This document shows, one piece after another, positions 50,885-60,271 of a DNA stretch of 64,000 nt. The number at the start of each line of letters is the position of its first letter. Position 1 is the first letter of the stretch. The position numbers were made by a program, and so were the translations under genes. The notes under the pieces were generated by a model. The model did not search any database and had not been told where the DNA came from. It saw nothing but the letters and a program-made list of their open reading frames with translations. Source of the stretch: Mariniphaga sp041684965 (GTDB taxonomy: Bacteria; Bacteroidota; Bacteroidia; Bacteroidales; Prolixibacteraceae); assembly GCA_041684965.1 (NCBI GenBank), contig JAWLGR010000003.1, forward strand, positions 124,001 to 188,000, given 5' to 3'.

Positions 50885-52221
50885 TACAGATTCCTTACCT
50901 GTTCTTTAAATTGTTTTCCCCGGTCTTCATAGTTATCAAATAAATCAAAACTGGCACATGCAGGTGAGAGAAGAACAGTATCCCCATTTCGGGAAAGGTA
51001 ATATGCTGCTTTTACAGCTTCTTCCATATTCGCTGCATCTACAATATTATTTATTAATCCTTCAAAAGCTTCATGAAGCTTTGAGTTGTCCTTGCCTAAA
51101 CATACAATTGCCTTTACTTTTTCTTTAACTAAAGGCAGGAGCATGGAATAGTCATTTCCTTTATCTATACCACCTGCTATCCAGACAATAGATTTTGGTA
51201 TACTTTCAAGAGCATACCAGGTAGAATTAACATTGGTTGCTTTCGAGTCGTTTATAAATTCAATGCCATGAACTTTAAGAAATTTTTCCAATCGATGCTC
51301 AACACCCTTAAAATCTGACAAACTTTCCCGAAGCTGCTCATTTTTTATTTCGAAAACCATACTTGCTATACCTGCTGCCATAGAGTTGTATGTGTTGTGT
51401 TTTCCCTGAAGTGATATATCCAGAATAGACATACTGAATTGTTTTTGGTTAAAATTAATAATCAGATTTTCATTTATAATACCTGCACCATTCTCATCCG
51501 GCTCATTTAAGCTAAATGGGAAACATGCAGATATAATATTTCTTTTAAATAATTCTTTTTGAATATTTTCATCGTCCTCACAATAAATAAAAACATCGTT
51601 CTCTGTTTGGTTTTGAATGATCCGGAACTTGGAATCAATGTAATTTTGCATATTGTATCCATAACGATCGAGGTGATCGGCCGTAATATTTAGCAACACA
51701 GCGACATCAGCTCTAAAATCATACATTCCATCGAGCTGAAAACTACTCAGTTCAATTACATATATATCGTGACGTTTTTCAGCAACCTGCAAGGCAAAAC
51801 TGTTCCCTATGTTTCCGGCAAGGCCAACATTCAAACCTGCATTCCTAAGGATATGATAGGTTAGCAAGGCTGTAGTGGTTTTCCCATTGCTCCCGGTGAT
51901 ACATACAGTTTTTGCATTGGAAAACCTACCTGCAAATTCGATTTCTGATATCACAGGGATTTTATTTTCCTTCAGCTTCAGTACCAAAGGAATCGTACCA
52001 GGGATTCCCGGACTTTTAATAACCAAATCTGCCTGTAATATTTTATCTTCTGAATGTTTACCTTCCTCATGATCTATACTGTACTCCTTGAGTATACTTT
52101 TATACTTATCCTTAATTGTTCCTACATCAGAGATGAAGACATCATATCCATGTTTTAGAGCCAGTATTGCAGACCCTACTCCACTTTCGCCTCCCCCCAA
52201 TATGACAATCTTCTCCTTCAT
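50884..52221 (-). CDS. murD: UDP-N-acetylmuramoylalanine-D-glutamate ligase
   Basis: Adds D-Glu to UDP-MurNAc-L-Ala. The 445 residues show the N-terminal substrate loop ILGGGESGVGSAILA, the P-loop ITGSNGKTTTALL, NITADHLDRYG, and the C-terminal ligase domain with FINDSKATNVNSTWYALE and LLSPACASFDLFDNYEDRG. It has no gap to mraY or ftsW. Confidence 0.95.
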   Translation of the reverse strand: MKEKIVILGGGESGVGSAILALKHGYDVFISDVGTIKDKYKSILKEYSIDHEEGKHSEDKILQADLVIKSPGIPGTIPLVLKLKENKIPVISEIEFAGRFSNAKTVCITGSNGKTTTALLTYHILRNAGLNVGLAGNIGNSFALQVAEKRHDIYVIELSSFQLDGMYDFRADVAVLLNITADHLDRYGYNMQNYIDSKFRIIQNQTENDVFIYCEDDENIQKELFKRNIISACFPFSLNEPDENGAGIINENLIINFNQKQFSMSILDISLQGKHNTYNSMAAGIASMVFEIKNEQLRESLSDFKGVEHRLEKFLKVHGIEFINDSKATNVNSTWYALESIPKSIVWIAGGIDKGNDYSMLLPLVKEKVKAIVCLGKDNSKLHEAFEGLINNIVDAANMEEAVKAAYYLSRNGDTVLLSPACASFDLFDNYEDRGKQFKEQVRNL

Positions 52222-53472
52222 TTATCTAATTTTTAGAGTTACTACGGTTAAAATTGCCAGCATAATCCCAACAATCCAGAAACGTGCAACAATTTTAGAT
52301 TCATGGATTCCTTTCAACTGATAATGATGGTGAATTGGACTCATTAAAAAGATTCTTCTCCCTTCGCCATATTTACGTTTTGTATACTTAAACCATGCAA
52401 CCTGAATTACTACCGATAAATTTTCTATTAAAAAAATACCACATAAAAGGGGTATTAAAATCTCTTTTCTGATGATAACAGAAAAAACAGCTAAAATTCC
52501 TCCCAGAGCGAGGCTTCCGGTATCTCCCATAAAAACCTGGGCGGGATAAGAGTTGTACCATAGAAATCCTACGGTAGCTCCAATGAATGCTGCCATAAAA
52601 ACAGCAAGTTCACCGGCATTTGGGATGTACATAATGTTTAGGTAATCAGAATAGATAATATTACCGCTCACATAGGCAAGCACCCCTAATGTTGCTCCGC
52701 TGATGGCTGATGTTCCCGTAGCCAGACCATCAAGTCCATCGGTAAGATTAGCAGCATTTGAAACTGCAGTTATAATCAAAATAATAGCAAAAGCATAAAC
52801 CAGCCATTTCAACCATGAAGCTGCGTCCCCGGTGAAAGCAACCAGCCATTCATAATCAAATTCATTTTTTTTAATAAAGGGTATCGTTGTTTTTGTGGAT
52901 TTAACGTCTTCAGTTACATATTGCATCCGCTGCCTTCCGGTTTCAGGATCGATTACAATTTCCCTTACATCGGCACTTCCGGGACTTTGTACCTGTTCCC
53001 GGACCATCACATCATCGCTCAGGAAAAGTGTAGCTGCAACAAATAATCCTAATGATACCTGCCCCAGAATTTTAAACTTTCCTGCCAGCCCTTTCTTGTT
53101 TTTCATAAACACCTTGATATAATCATCTATAAAACCGATGATTCCCAAAAAAACGGTAGTGATGAGCATCAGCTGGATATAGATATTACTAAGGCGGGCA
53201 AAAAATAAAACGGGAACTACAATTGCAAGAAGAATAATCAATCCTCCCATTGTTGGTGTGCCTTTCTTTTGTATCTGTCCTTCCAGCCCCAGATCACGCA
53301 CAACCTCTCCGATTTGCTTCTTTTGAAGGTAATTGATCATCTTCTTGCCAAATGCTGTGGAAATAATAAGTGACAGAATAACTGCACCGCCCGATCGGAA
53401 TGAAATGTACTGAAACATCCCAATTCCGGGAAGATCAGAATCAACAAGCCATTCGTACAAAAAATAAATCAT
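52222..53472 (-). CDS. mraY: Phospho-N-acetylmuramoyl-pentapeptide transferase
   Basis: Makes lipid I from UDP-MurNAc-pentapeptide and undecaprenyl phosphate. The 416 residues have about ten membrane helices and the catalytic aspartates in FIDDYIKV and NLTDGLDGLA, with GDTGSLALGG and the MSPIHHHYQLKG loop. An insertion of about 60 residues after LFLSDDVMV, including DPETGRQRMQYVTEDVKSTK, is typical of Bacteroidota MraY and absent from shorter homologues. Confidence 0.95.
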   Translation of the reverse strand: MIYFLYEWLVDSDLPGIGMFQYISFRSGGAVILSLIISTAFGKKMINYLQKKQIGEVVRDLGLEGQIQKKGTPTMGGLIILLAIVVPVLFFARLSNIYIQLMLITTVFLGIIGFIDDYIKVFMKNKKGLAGKFKILGQVSLGLFVAATLFLSDDVMVREQVQSPGSADVREIVIDPETGRQRMQYVTEDVKSTKTTIPFIKKNEFDYEWLVAFTGDAASWLKWLVYAFAIILIITAVSNAANLTDGLDGLATGTSAISGATLGVLAYVSGNIIYSDYLNIMYIPNAGELAVFMAAFIGATVGFLWYNSYPAQVFMGDTGSLALGGILAVFSVIIRKEILIPLLCGIFLIENLSVVIQVAWFKYTKRKYGEGRRIFLMSPIHHHYQLKGIHESKIVARFWIVGIMLAILTVVTLKIR

Positions 53473-53485
53473 ATCTTATATCCAG

Positions 53486-54952
53486 TTATTCTTGTAATCC
53501 AAAACATTTTTTTATTTCTTCCACATCGTCAAAAGGATGTTTTACACCGTTTACTTCCTGGTAATTTTCATGCCCTTTACCTGCAATCAATATAATATCA
53601 CCTGCATTAGCAACCATCACTGCCGTTTTTATAGCTTCACGTCTGTTCTCAATTGATAGCACTTTGTTTCTGTATTTTTTTTCAACACCTGCCTCCATTT
53701 CAAGAATTATTTGGGCAGGTTGTTCCGTTCTCGGATTATCTGAAGTAAGAATTACTCTATCGCTACCCATTATTGCTTCCTTCGCCATTTCCGGCCGTTT
53801 TGTCCGATCCCGATCGCCACCTGCACCTACAACCGTTATAATATTTTCGTTTCCTGTGCGAATTCCTGCAATTGCATTCAGTACATTTTTTAAAGCATCG
53901 GGTGTATGTGCATAATCAACAACAGCTAATTTTCCATCCAGGCTCCTGATGGTCTCAAATCGTCCTTTAACGGGTTCAAGATTGCTGATTTCTGCATATA
54001 CCTCTTGAGCTTCCTGTCCAAGGTTCACAGCAACCCCAAAAACAGCAAGAAGATTGTATGCATTAAACTTCCCAATAAAACGGGTCCAAACCTCCTGCCC
54101 GTTCAAATTAAGCAACATGCCATCGAAATGGGACTCCAGCACTTTACAATGGAAATCGGCCACAGCACGGGCGGAGTAAGTTAAAACACGTGCCTTCGTA
54201 TTCTGTACCATTATCCGTCCATTCTTATCATCAACATTTACCAGGGCAAAAGAACCGGCTGGTAATGAATCAAAAAATCTTTGTTTTGCTTTTATATACT
54301 CTGAAAACGTTTTATGGTAATCAAGATGATCGTGTGTAATATTTGTAAAAACCCCACCAGCAAATTCAATCCCCGCAATACGATGCTGATAAACGGCATG
54401 TGAACTGACTTCCATAAAACAGTATCCACATCCTGACTCAATCATTCGTGACATCAATTGCTGAATCTTTATTGGATCGGGAGTAGTAAAAGAAGCAGTT
54501 TCTTCTGTATCGTTTATACGGTATGAAATTGTAGATATTAATCCTGCATTATAGCCCAATTGCCTGAACAATCGGAACAGTAGGGTAGCAATACTGGTTT
54601 TCCCGTTTGTCCCGGTAATTCCCACAACCTTCATTTTTCCTGAAGGAAACCCGTAGAATGCTGCTGCCAATAATCCGGTTATATAAGTTGTATTATTAAC
54701 TTTTATGAAAGTGATCCCATCAGGCAATAAATCAGGGTACTGCTCACAAAAAACAGCAACTGCCCCTTTCTCTATTGCATTACCGATAAAAAGGTGACCG
54801 TCAGCATGAAGGCCGCGCTGAGCTATAAAGACTGTTCCGGGTTTGACTTTTCGCGAATCGAACTCAATAGCAGTTACTTCCTGTAGTTCGCTTCCAGTAA
54901 TTTCAATATATTCGATGTATTTCAATAATTCCCTGAGTATCATTTTATCCAA
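53486..54952 (-). CDS. murE: UDP-MurNAc-tripeptide ligase, meso-diaminopimelate type
   Basis: Adds the third stem residue. The 488 residues show IEFDSRKVKPGTVFIAQRG, the P-loop GITGTNGKTSIATLL, FMEVSSHAV, TNITHDHLDYHKT and VDYAHTPDALKNVL. The C-terminal DNPR motif in TSDNPRTEQPA indicates meso-diaminopimelate as substrate, as expected of a Gram-negative wall. It overlaps ftsI by 8 bases. Confidence 0.95.
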   Translation of the reverse strand: MDKMILRELLKYIEYIEITGSELQEVTAIEFDSRKVKPGTVFIAQRGLHADGHLFIGNAIEKGAVAVFCEQYPDLLPDGITFIKVNNTTYITGLLAAAFYGFPSGKMKVVGITGTNGKTSIATLLFRLFRQLGYNAGLISTISYRINDTEETASFTTPDPIKIQQLMSRMIESGCGYCFMEVSSHAVYQHRIAGIEFAGGVFTNITHDHLDYHKTFSEYIKAKQRFFDSLPAGSFALVNVDDKNGRIMVQNTKARVLTYSARAVADFHCKVLESHFDGMLLNLNGQEVWTRFIGKFNAYNLLAVFGVAVNLGQEAQEVYAEISNLEPVKGRFETIRSLDGKLAVVDYAHTPDALKNVLNAIAGIRTGNENIITVVGAGGDRDRTKRPEMAKEAIMGSDRVILTSDNPRTEQPAQIILEMEAGVEKKYRNKVLSIENRREAIKTAVMVANAGDIILIAGKGHENYQEVNGVKHPFDDVEEIKKCFGLQE

Positions 54953-57068
54953 GTGTTAAATAAATAACTCCACCTGCTGGAATGGTAGTGTTTGGTTTAA
55001 GTGACTGCTCAACTACCTTGCCCACCCCTTTTATATTCACTTTTAATCCGGCCTTTTCAAGAGTAAAAATTGCATCGCTGGCCCCCATTCCCAACACATC
55101 CGGAACTTTTCCTGCCTGAAATTCCAGGTAATTCAATACCAGCCTGTCCATTTCCTGATTGACAGATGCAATCCCAGGGGAAGCAACTCCTTCAAGATTT
55201 GTAATCTTTAAGTCCCGGGCCACCTGAAAAATACTTTCCGATGTTCCTTTTTTAATTTGTGGCAGGATTAATTTTTCAGGAACTTCAGGTTGGTCGGCAA
55301 CTTCTTCAAACAAATTTCTTGCGGCAAACACCCGTTCCGCAATTTCTTTAAATACCGGACCTGCCACCGATCCACCATAATAAGCTCCACCTCTTGGGTT
55401 ATTAACCGTCACAATAAGGGAATATTTTGGATTATCAGCCGGGAAATAACCTGCAAAAGAGGCCAGGTACATTCCTTTCTGATAGCCTCCCTGTCCAATA
55501 GACACCTGGGCTGTACCGGTTTTTCCTGCAATTTTAAACCAGGGGTTTTGCAATGATTTTCCTGTTCCGGTTTCGCAAACCCGTTCAAGCATCTTTTGTG
55601 CTTTACCCAATGTTTCATTCCTGACAATCATCGGATTTAATACTTCGGGTTTAAATTTCTTCACCAGCACACCATTATCCCTGATTTCCTTTACCATCAT
55701 TGGCTTCACCATCCGACCATCGTTTGCTACTGCATTGTAAAATGTCAAAACCTGCAACGGCGTCATTTTCGACTCATACCCATACGACATCCATGCGAGT
55801 GTTGTCCCCCACCAATCGGAATCACCGGGATATTTAAAAAAAGGTTTTCCCTCCCCTTTTACTTCCAGTCCCAAAGGTTTATTGATACCAAAACCATAAA
55901 TACGATCCACAAAATTCCTGGGATTCTTTTCATAAGCAGTGGTAATGATTTTTGCCACTCCTACATTCGATGATTTTTCAAAAATTTCATTGACAGTCAT
56001 TAAACCATGTCCGCCATATTGATAATCACTGTCGTAAATTGTGCGGCCGTGGTATTTCCAGACACCGTTTCCTGTATCAAAAACGTCGCATGTATCAACC
56101 AGACCATCCTCAAGGGCAGCCATAAGCGAAATAAGTTTAAAAGTAGAACCAGGCTCATAACAACCCGCGTGTCCAAGTGCATAATTATAATTTTCGGCGT
56201 ACGTACCATTTTCGCGTCCCAAATTGGCAATAGCCTTTATTTCGCCTGATTCAACCTCCATAAGAATGGCGGTACCCCAATCGGCATTATTTTTCACGAG
56301 ATTTCTCTGAAGAGTGCTTTCAGTAATGTCCTGCAACTTTACATTAATAGTTGTAATTACATCCATTCCATCACGGGGTTCAATTTCTGTTCGTAACACC
56401 CACCTTCCGGAAAGGTTTTCCCTGTAACTAATGCCTTCTTTTCCCTTGAGATATTGTTCGTAGGCGCCTTCCAGCCCTGTATATCCTATATTGCCATGTA
56501 CTCCGCCGTATGCTCCCTTGTTAAGGTCGCCAATAGTTCGAAGAGCAAGCGACCCCAGTGGTGTAACCCGTTGATTTTCCTGTTCAATAATTAGTCCCCC
56601 GCCAAACCTGCCTCTTCGAAGAATGGGAAACTTTTTCATTAACTGAAGCTCCTGGTAATCCAACTTTCGTGGAGTAAGCATAAACCCCCTGTTTCCATTT
56701 TTATAGGCAGCATCAAGTTTCTGCTTATAAGAAGCCTTTGTGCCATTTTTAAAAAAGGAGGCCAGGTAAAAGGCGAGTGAATCGCTTTCCTTCTCATATA
56801 CCCTTTTCACCCCTTCTGCAGCCAGGTCAATCCGGATATAATATCCCGGAACAGAAGTAGCCAATACACTGCCGTCATCTGCACAGATATTGCCCCGATT
56901 GGGTGAAATGCTGATGGTATTTTCTTTCAGATTTTTGGCAATTTGTTCCCACCGCTCATTTTTTATTTGCTGAACGGAAACCATCTTTGCAATTGCTACC
57001 AGCGAAAACAGCAGCAGAACAAAATAAATGACGGCAATACGGGATACTATTGACTTTCTAATCTCCAC
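54945..57068 (-). CDS. ftsI: Septal transpeptidase FtsI/PBP3 with C-terminal PASTA domain
   Basis: The class B penicillin-binding protein that cross-links septal wall. The 707 residues show one N-terminal helix (IAVIYFVLLLFSLVAIAKM), the dimer domain, and the transpeptidase with GSTFK (active Ser), SSN in FEKSSNVGV and AGKTGTAQ. The last 65 residues form a PASTA domain (VPDVLGMGASDAIFTLEKAG), with another related segment before it. PASTA domains are usual in Gram-positive PBPs and also in FtsI of many Bacteroidota. It overlaps ftsL by 22 bases. Confidence 0.95.
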   Translation of the reverse strand: MEIRKSIVSRIAVIYFVLLLFSLVAIAKMVSVQQIKNERWEQIAKNLKENTISISPNRGNICADDGSVLATSVPGYYIRIDLAAEGVKRVYEKESDSLAFYLASFFKNGTKASYKQKLDAAYKNGNRGFMLTPRKLDYQELQLMKKFPILRRGRFGGGLIIEQENQRVTPLGSLALRTIGDLNKGAYGGVHGNIGYTGLEGAYEQYLKGKEGISYRENLSGRWVLRTEIEPRDGMDVITTINVKLQDITESTLQRNLVKNNADWGTAILMEVESGEIKAIANLGRENGTYAENYNYALGHAGCYEPGSTFKLISLMAALEDGLVDTCDVFDTGNGVWKYHGRTIYDSDYQYGGHGLMTVNEIFEKSSNVGVAKIITTAYEKNPRNFVDRIYGFGINKPLGLEVKGEGKPFFKYPGDSDWWGTTLAWMSYGYESKMTPLQVLTFYNAVANDGRMVKPMMVKEIRDNGVLVKKFKPEVLNPMIVRNETLGKAQKMLERVCETGTGKSLQNPWFKIAGKTGTAQVSIGQGGYQKGMYLASFAGYFPADNPKYSLIVTVNNPRGGAYYGGSVAGPVFKEIAERVFAARNLFEEVADQPEVPEKLILPQIKKGTSESIFQVARDLKITNLEGVASPGIASVNQEMDRLVLNYLEFQAGKVPDVLGMGASDAIFTLEKAGLKVNIKGVGKVVEQSLKPNTTIPAGGVIYLTLG

Positions 57069-57421
57069 TTGCGTTTATTTTTTTTAATTACAATTCTCTG
57101 AGCCGGTTTCACAGGTTCTTCCAGGCCAAGTCCGGCTTCTTCCACCTTTTCTACTACTTCGGATGGCCTGCTGGCATCCATTAGCCGGGCTGAAAGGGTT
57201 ATCGATTCAGAACGCAATTCATTTATATTTTCCTGCACCTGCTCTATCTGTCTGATAGTTCGCTCTGCCAGATTGCGGTTCGTAATAAGAATAAATGCAA
57301 ACAATACCAGCAGTGACAAAAAAGGCAGCTGCCGTGTAAACCTTTCATCAGTGAGAATTGTGCCTCCCAAAAAGGATTTCACCCCCGGTTTCTTTTTGCT
57401 ATTTATCTTCGTTTCTGACAT
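57047..57421 (-). CDS. ftsL: FtsL-like division protein
   Basis: A 124-residue bitopic protein at the ftsL position. Start MSETKINSKKK at 57421 is preferred to the frame's ATG at 57439. The layout is a basic cytoplasmic start, one helix (LPFLSLLVLFAFILITN) and a periplasmic coiled coil (RTIRQIEQVQENINELRSES), as in FtsL. It overlaps rsmH by 23 bases and ftsI by 22, so translation is strongly coupled. The identification rests on topology and position, because FtsL sequences are poorly conserved. Confidence 0.8.
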   Translation of the reverse strand: MSETKINSKKKPGVKSFLGGTILTDERFTRQLPFLSLLVLFAFILITNRNLAERTIRQIEQVQENINELRSESITLSARLMDASRPSEVVEKVEEAGLGLEEPVKPAQRIVIKKNKRKWRLESQ

Positions 57422-58325
57422 CGTTCTTTTTTTCAGCAATTCTTAATTTGGCACTCCTTGCCCTGGCATTTTCCTCTAATTCTTCGGGTTGTGGAGTAAT
57501 AACCTTCCTGTTAATTAATATGAATGGGCTTTTCATGTTTCCATAAAAGTCCTTTTCAATATTTCCTTCAAAGTTTCCGGTTTTAAAAAAATTTTTACAC
57601 AACCTGTCTTCCAGGCTGTGATAGGTGATTACTGCCAACCGGCCCCCTGGTTTAAGTATATCCAGAGAAGCAGATAAAAACTCCTTCAGACTCTCCAGTT
57701 CATCATTCACTTCAAGGCGCAACGACTGAAAAACCTGGGCCAGGTATTTATTTTCACTTCCGCCGGGAGCACAGCGCATGGCAACTTCTTTTAATTTTGA
57801 TGTTGTATAAATTGGCTGAAGGCTTCTGACTTTTGTTATTTCGTTAACTAACCTGCCTGCATTCTTAATCTCTCCATACATCCTGAAAACAAACAATAAT
57901 TTTTCAACACTATAGTTATTAATTACATGTGAGGCATCAACTGACGAATTACGGTTCATCCGCATATCAAGTTTTCCGTCAAAACGAAATGAAAATCCAC
58001 GGTCTGCAACATCAAAATCGTGTGAAGAAACACCCAGGTCAGCAAATACAGCATCTACTTTATCAATATTGTAATACCTGAGATAATGTTTAATGTATCT
58101 GAAATTATGCCGGATAAAAAAAAGCCGGTCATCATTAATTACATTTCCGGCGGCATCTTCATCCTGATCAAATGCGAATAGTTTACCATCACCAATTTCA
58201 TTCAGAATCAGCCTGGAATGGCCTCCCCCTCCAAAAGTGGCGTCAACCACCAGGGCACCGGGAAAAAGATTAAGTCCCTGAATGCTCTCCTCTGGCATCA
58301 CTGGTATGTGGTACGGGTTCGACAT
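57399..58325 (-). CDS. rsmH: 16S rRNA (cytosine-1402-N4) methyltransferase
   Basis: Methylates C1402 of 16S rRNA in the decoding site. The 308 residues show HIPVMPEESIQGLNL, the SAM motif VVDATFGGGGHSRLIL, DAVFADLGVSSHDFD, FRFDGKLDMRM and ITYHSLEDRLCKNFF, all diagnostic of RsmH (MraW). It starts directly after the mraZ stop. Confidence 0.96.
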   Translation of the reverse strand: MSNPYHIPVMPEESIQGLNLFPGALVVDATFGGGGHSRLILNEIGDGKLFAFDQDEDAAGNVINDDRLFFIRHNFRYIKHYLRYYNIDKVDAVFADLGVSSHDFDVADRGFSFRFDGKLDMRMNRNSSVDASHVINNYSVEKLLFVFRMYGEIKNAGRLVNEITKVRSLQPIYTTSKLKEVAMRCAPGGSENKYLAQVFQSLRLEVNDELESLKEFLSASLDILKPGGRLAVITYHSLEDRLCKNFFKTGNFEGNIEKDFYGNMKSPFILINRKVITPQPEELEENARARSAKLRIAEKKNDVRNEDK

Positions 58326-58784
58326 TTACTCTGATGTTTTAGATCTTCTTTTCTCCTTGAATCGTTTTAAAAACGTTGTTTTATCCATTTGCTGATTTTC
58401 ATATACCTCTATATCCCAAATGCGGATGGATTTACCCATGCCAATCAGCCGGACATTCTTTTTAAGTTTTCCGTAACCTAGAGACTCTGAAGGAATATTG
58501 ATGCGTCCATTGGCTGCCATTTCCACCTTTTTAAAATTTTCATAAAAAAACTGAAGGAATCCATCGTCTTCCTCATCAAAGGGATCAAGTGTGGACTTAA
58601 AGGCTTCGACCCGGTCGTTCCAGAATTTTTCGGGATAAACATCAAGGCAGTCTTTAAACAAGTTTCGCTCAATAACCAGAGGTTCTGAAGCCAGGTCACC
58701 CATCTCTTTTTTAAAGGGCGCAGGAAGAACAATTCTTCCCTTGTCATCGATAGTTGCATTGTATGTACCTGTGAATTCTGCCAT
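58326..58784 (-). CDS. mraZ: Transcriptional regulator MraZ
   Basis: First gene of the dcw cluster; a ring-forming DNA-binding protein that represses its own operon. The 152 residues contain two AbrB-like swapped-hairpin units: GTYNATIDDKGRIVLPAPFK and VEMAANGRINIPSESLGY, each with the DxKGR/xNGR signature. A set of four 10-bp repeats stands at the promoter upstream (58831-58870), the expected MraZ target. Confidence 0.95.
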   Translation of the reverse strand: MAEFTGTYNATIDDKGRIVLPAPFKKEMGDLASEPLVIERNLFKDCLDVYPEKFWNDRVEAFKSTLDPFDEEDDGFLQFFYENFKKVEMAANGRINIPSESLGYGKLKKNVRLIGMGKSIRIWDIEVYENQQMDKTTFLKRFKEKRRSKTSE

Positions 58785-58821
58785 TTAAGCGAAATAAAGC
58801 TGTTTAGTAATGGTAAAAGTA

Positions 58822-58829
58822 CAAAAATA
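58822..58829 (-). promoter_or_regulatory. -7 promoter element of the dcw operon
   Basis: Minus-strand TATTTTTG fits TAnnTTTG. It lies directly downstream of the MraZ repeats, so the -33 region falls within them. The expected leader is about 30 bases. Confidence 0.5.
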
Positions 58830-58830
58830 T

Positions 58831-58870
58831 TCCATATTCTTCCACTTTATTCCACTTTATTCCACCAACT
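58831..58870 (-). promoter_or_regulatory. MraZ-binding repeats (four 10-bp copies)
   Basis: On the plus strand TCCATATTCT, TCCACTTTAT, TCCACTTTAT and TCCACCAACT follow one another at exact 10-bp spacing; on the coding strand each contains a TGGA core, with GTGGAATAAA as the clearest unit. MraZ in other phyla binds several TGGG-type boxes at 10-bp spacing in this position. Confidence 0.7.
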
Positions 58871-59305
58871 TACACTTTCTTTTTTGTTGAAAAAATGTTG
58901 ATATTGTGTTTAAAAACTGTCAAATGTAATTAACAACTCCAAATACTGCTCATATAATCAACTGATTATAAAATAAAATCGGGCTCTGCGCCATCAGTTA
59001 ATAACTTCTACACGATCTCATGCACAGAAATTAATAATGCAGAAATACTCAATACCTGGTTGATTATTTTCGGGTAAACTGTTTGAACCAGGAGGAAACA
59101 ATACAGGGGAATAAAGAAAAAACCACCCGGAAAGGATACATGCAGTAATTCGGAAAAAATCCAGTAATAAACCATACCAGCACCAGATAATCGCGAATTT
59201 GTACTGGACAAGGTATGGGGAATATATGATGCAGAAAAGAATCACGCCCGGGTTCCATCACCGGAAAATTTTCAAACAGGCGGAAGAATGAATCTATAGA
59301 AAGTA

Positions 59306-59313
59306 TAAATTTG
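59306..59313 (+). promoter_or_regulatory. -7 promoter element of glsA
   Basis: TAAATTTG matches TAnnTTTG and lies 38 bases before the GTG start at 59352. Confidence 0.5.
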
Positions 59314-59351
59314 CGGAGGATTTTTATTTAATTGCGAAAAAAAACTACAAG

Positions 59352-60191
59352 GTGGAAGAAGTAAAACCCGGTTCATATAAACCTATCAACATAAAGGAAG
59401 TTTTTACAGCAAAAAATCCTGCACTGGCACGAGTGATGCCGGGATTTGTTTATCGTTTAATTCATTCTCTTCTGGAACTCGATTTTATTAACAACCTGAT
59501 TGTCAGGCATGGGCACCACCTGGGGATTGAGTTTATAAATAAAGTAGTTGAAGAATTCAATGTTACCATAAAATATCATGGTTTGGACAATGTGCCTGAA
59601 ACCGGCCGCTTCATAGTTGCAAGCAATCATCCGCTGGGAGGTTTCGACGGAATGCTGTTGCTGAAAGCAGTGGATGAAAAGCTAGGAAATGCGAAGTTTT
59701 TGACCAACGACATTCTTTTGAACATTCCGCAGCTGAAGCCACTATTTGTACCAATAAACAAGCACGGTGGCCACAGCCGGGATGTTGCAAAAGCACTAAG
59801 TGAAACCTACAATTCCGATGCTCAGATTCTGATTTTTCCTGCAGGACTGGCATCCAGAAAAATTAAGGGAAAGGTAACAGATCTGGAATGGAAAAAACAT
59901 TTTATTTCAAAGGCGATCAGGTACAAACGTGATGTAATACCGGTATTTGTTGCAGGCAGGAATTCCAAAAGATTTTACCGGGTTGCCAATTTTCGCAAGT
60001 TCTTTCGCATTAAGTGGAATCTTGAAATGTTTTTGTTGCCCGGAGAAACTGTAAGGCACCGCAATACCGATGTAAATATTTTCTTTGGAAAGCCCATCCC
60101 CTACACAACTTTTAACAGCACAAAAACCCACCAGCAGTGGGCTGAGTGGGTGAAGGAAAAAACGTACCGACTGGCAACAGGCAGTACATAA
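59352..60191 (+). CDS. glsA: Glycine-lipid O-acyltransferase GlsA-like (PlsC family)
   Basis: A 279-residue acyltransferase with GTG start. Visible motifs are the catalytic block NHPLGGFDGMLLLKAV (NHxxxxD variant of HxxxxD), LKPLFVPINKHGGHSR, and ILIFPAGLASRK in place of the usual EGTRS. Next to it stands a GNAT-type N-acyltransferase. In Bacteroides the adjacent pair GlsB-GlsA makes glycine lipids: GlsB N-acylates glycine with a 3-hydroxy fatty acid and GlsA adds the second acyl chain at the hydroxyl. The order here is glsA then glsB. An acyl-glycerol-phosphate acyltransferase role cannot be excluded on sequence alone, but the pairing favours GlsA. Confidence 0.8.
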   Translation: MEEVKPGSYKPINIKEVFTAKNPALARVMPGFVYRLIHSLLELDFINNLIVRHGHHLGIEFINKVVEEFNVTIKYHGLDNVPETGRFIVASNHPLGGFDGMLLLKAVDEKLGNAKFLTNDILLNIPQLKPLFVPINKHGGHSRDVAKALSETYNSDAQILIFPAGLASRKIKGKVTDLEWKKHFISKAIRYKRDVIPVFVAGRNSKRFYRVANFRKFFRIKWNLEMFLLPGETVRHRNTDVNIFFGKPIPYTTFNSTKTHQQWAEWVKEKTYRLATGST

Positions 60192-60234
60192 CCAAATTAA
60201 TAAACTGGGCAGAAGCATTGTAAATCAATTTTAT

Positions 60235-60242
60235 TAATTTTG
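60235..60242 (+). promoter_or_regulatory. -7 promoter element of glsB
   Basis: TAATTTTG matches TAnnTTTG, 30 bases before ATG 60272, so glsB may have its own promoter besides read-through from glsA. Confidence 0.5.
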
Positions 60243-60271
60243 CACACCGTTTTCATTTAAAAGATTATTTA

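Larger units (their letters stand above)
58785..59351. other. Divergent control region between mraZ and glsA
   Basis: Holds the mraZ promoter and repeats at the left, the glsA promoter at the right (59306-59313), and about 350 bases between with no supported gene. Minus-strand frames at 59008-59261 overlap each other in three phases and have no protein-like pattern. Confidence 0.5.

Noticed and set aside
58831..58870. 10-bp repeats as a microsatellite
   Set aside because: Exact place at the mraZ promoter and TGGA core fit MraZ boxes better than random repeat growth.
59008..59261. Three overlapping minus-strand frames between mraZ and glsA
   Set aside because: They lie in different phases of the same DNA, and none has a protein-like pattern or link to a promoter.
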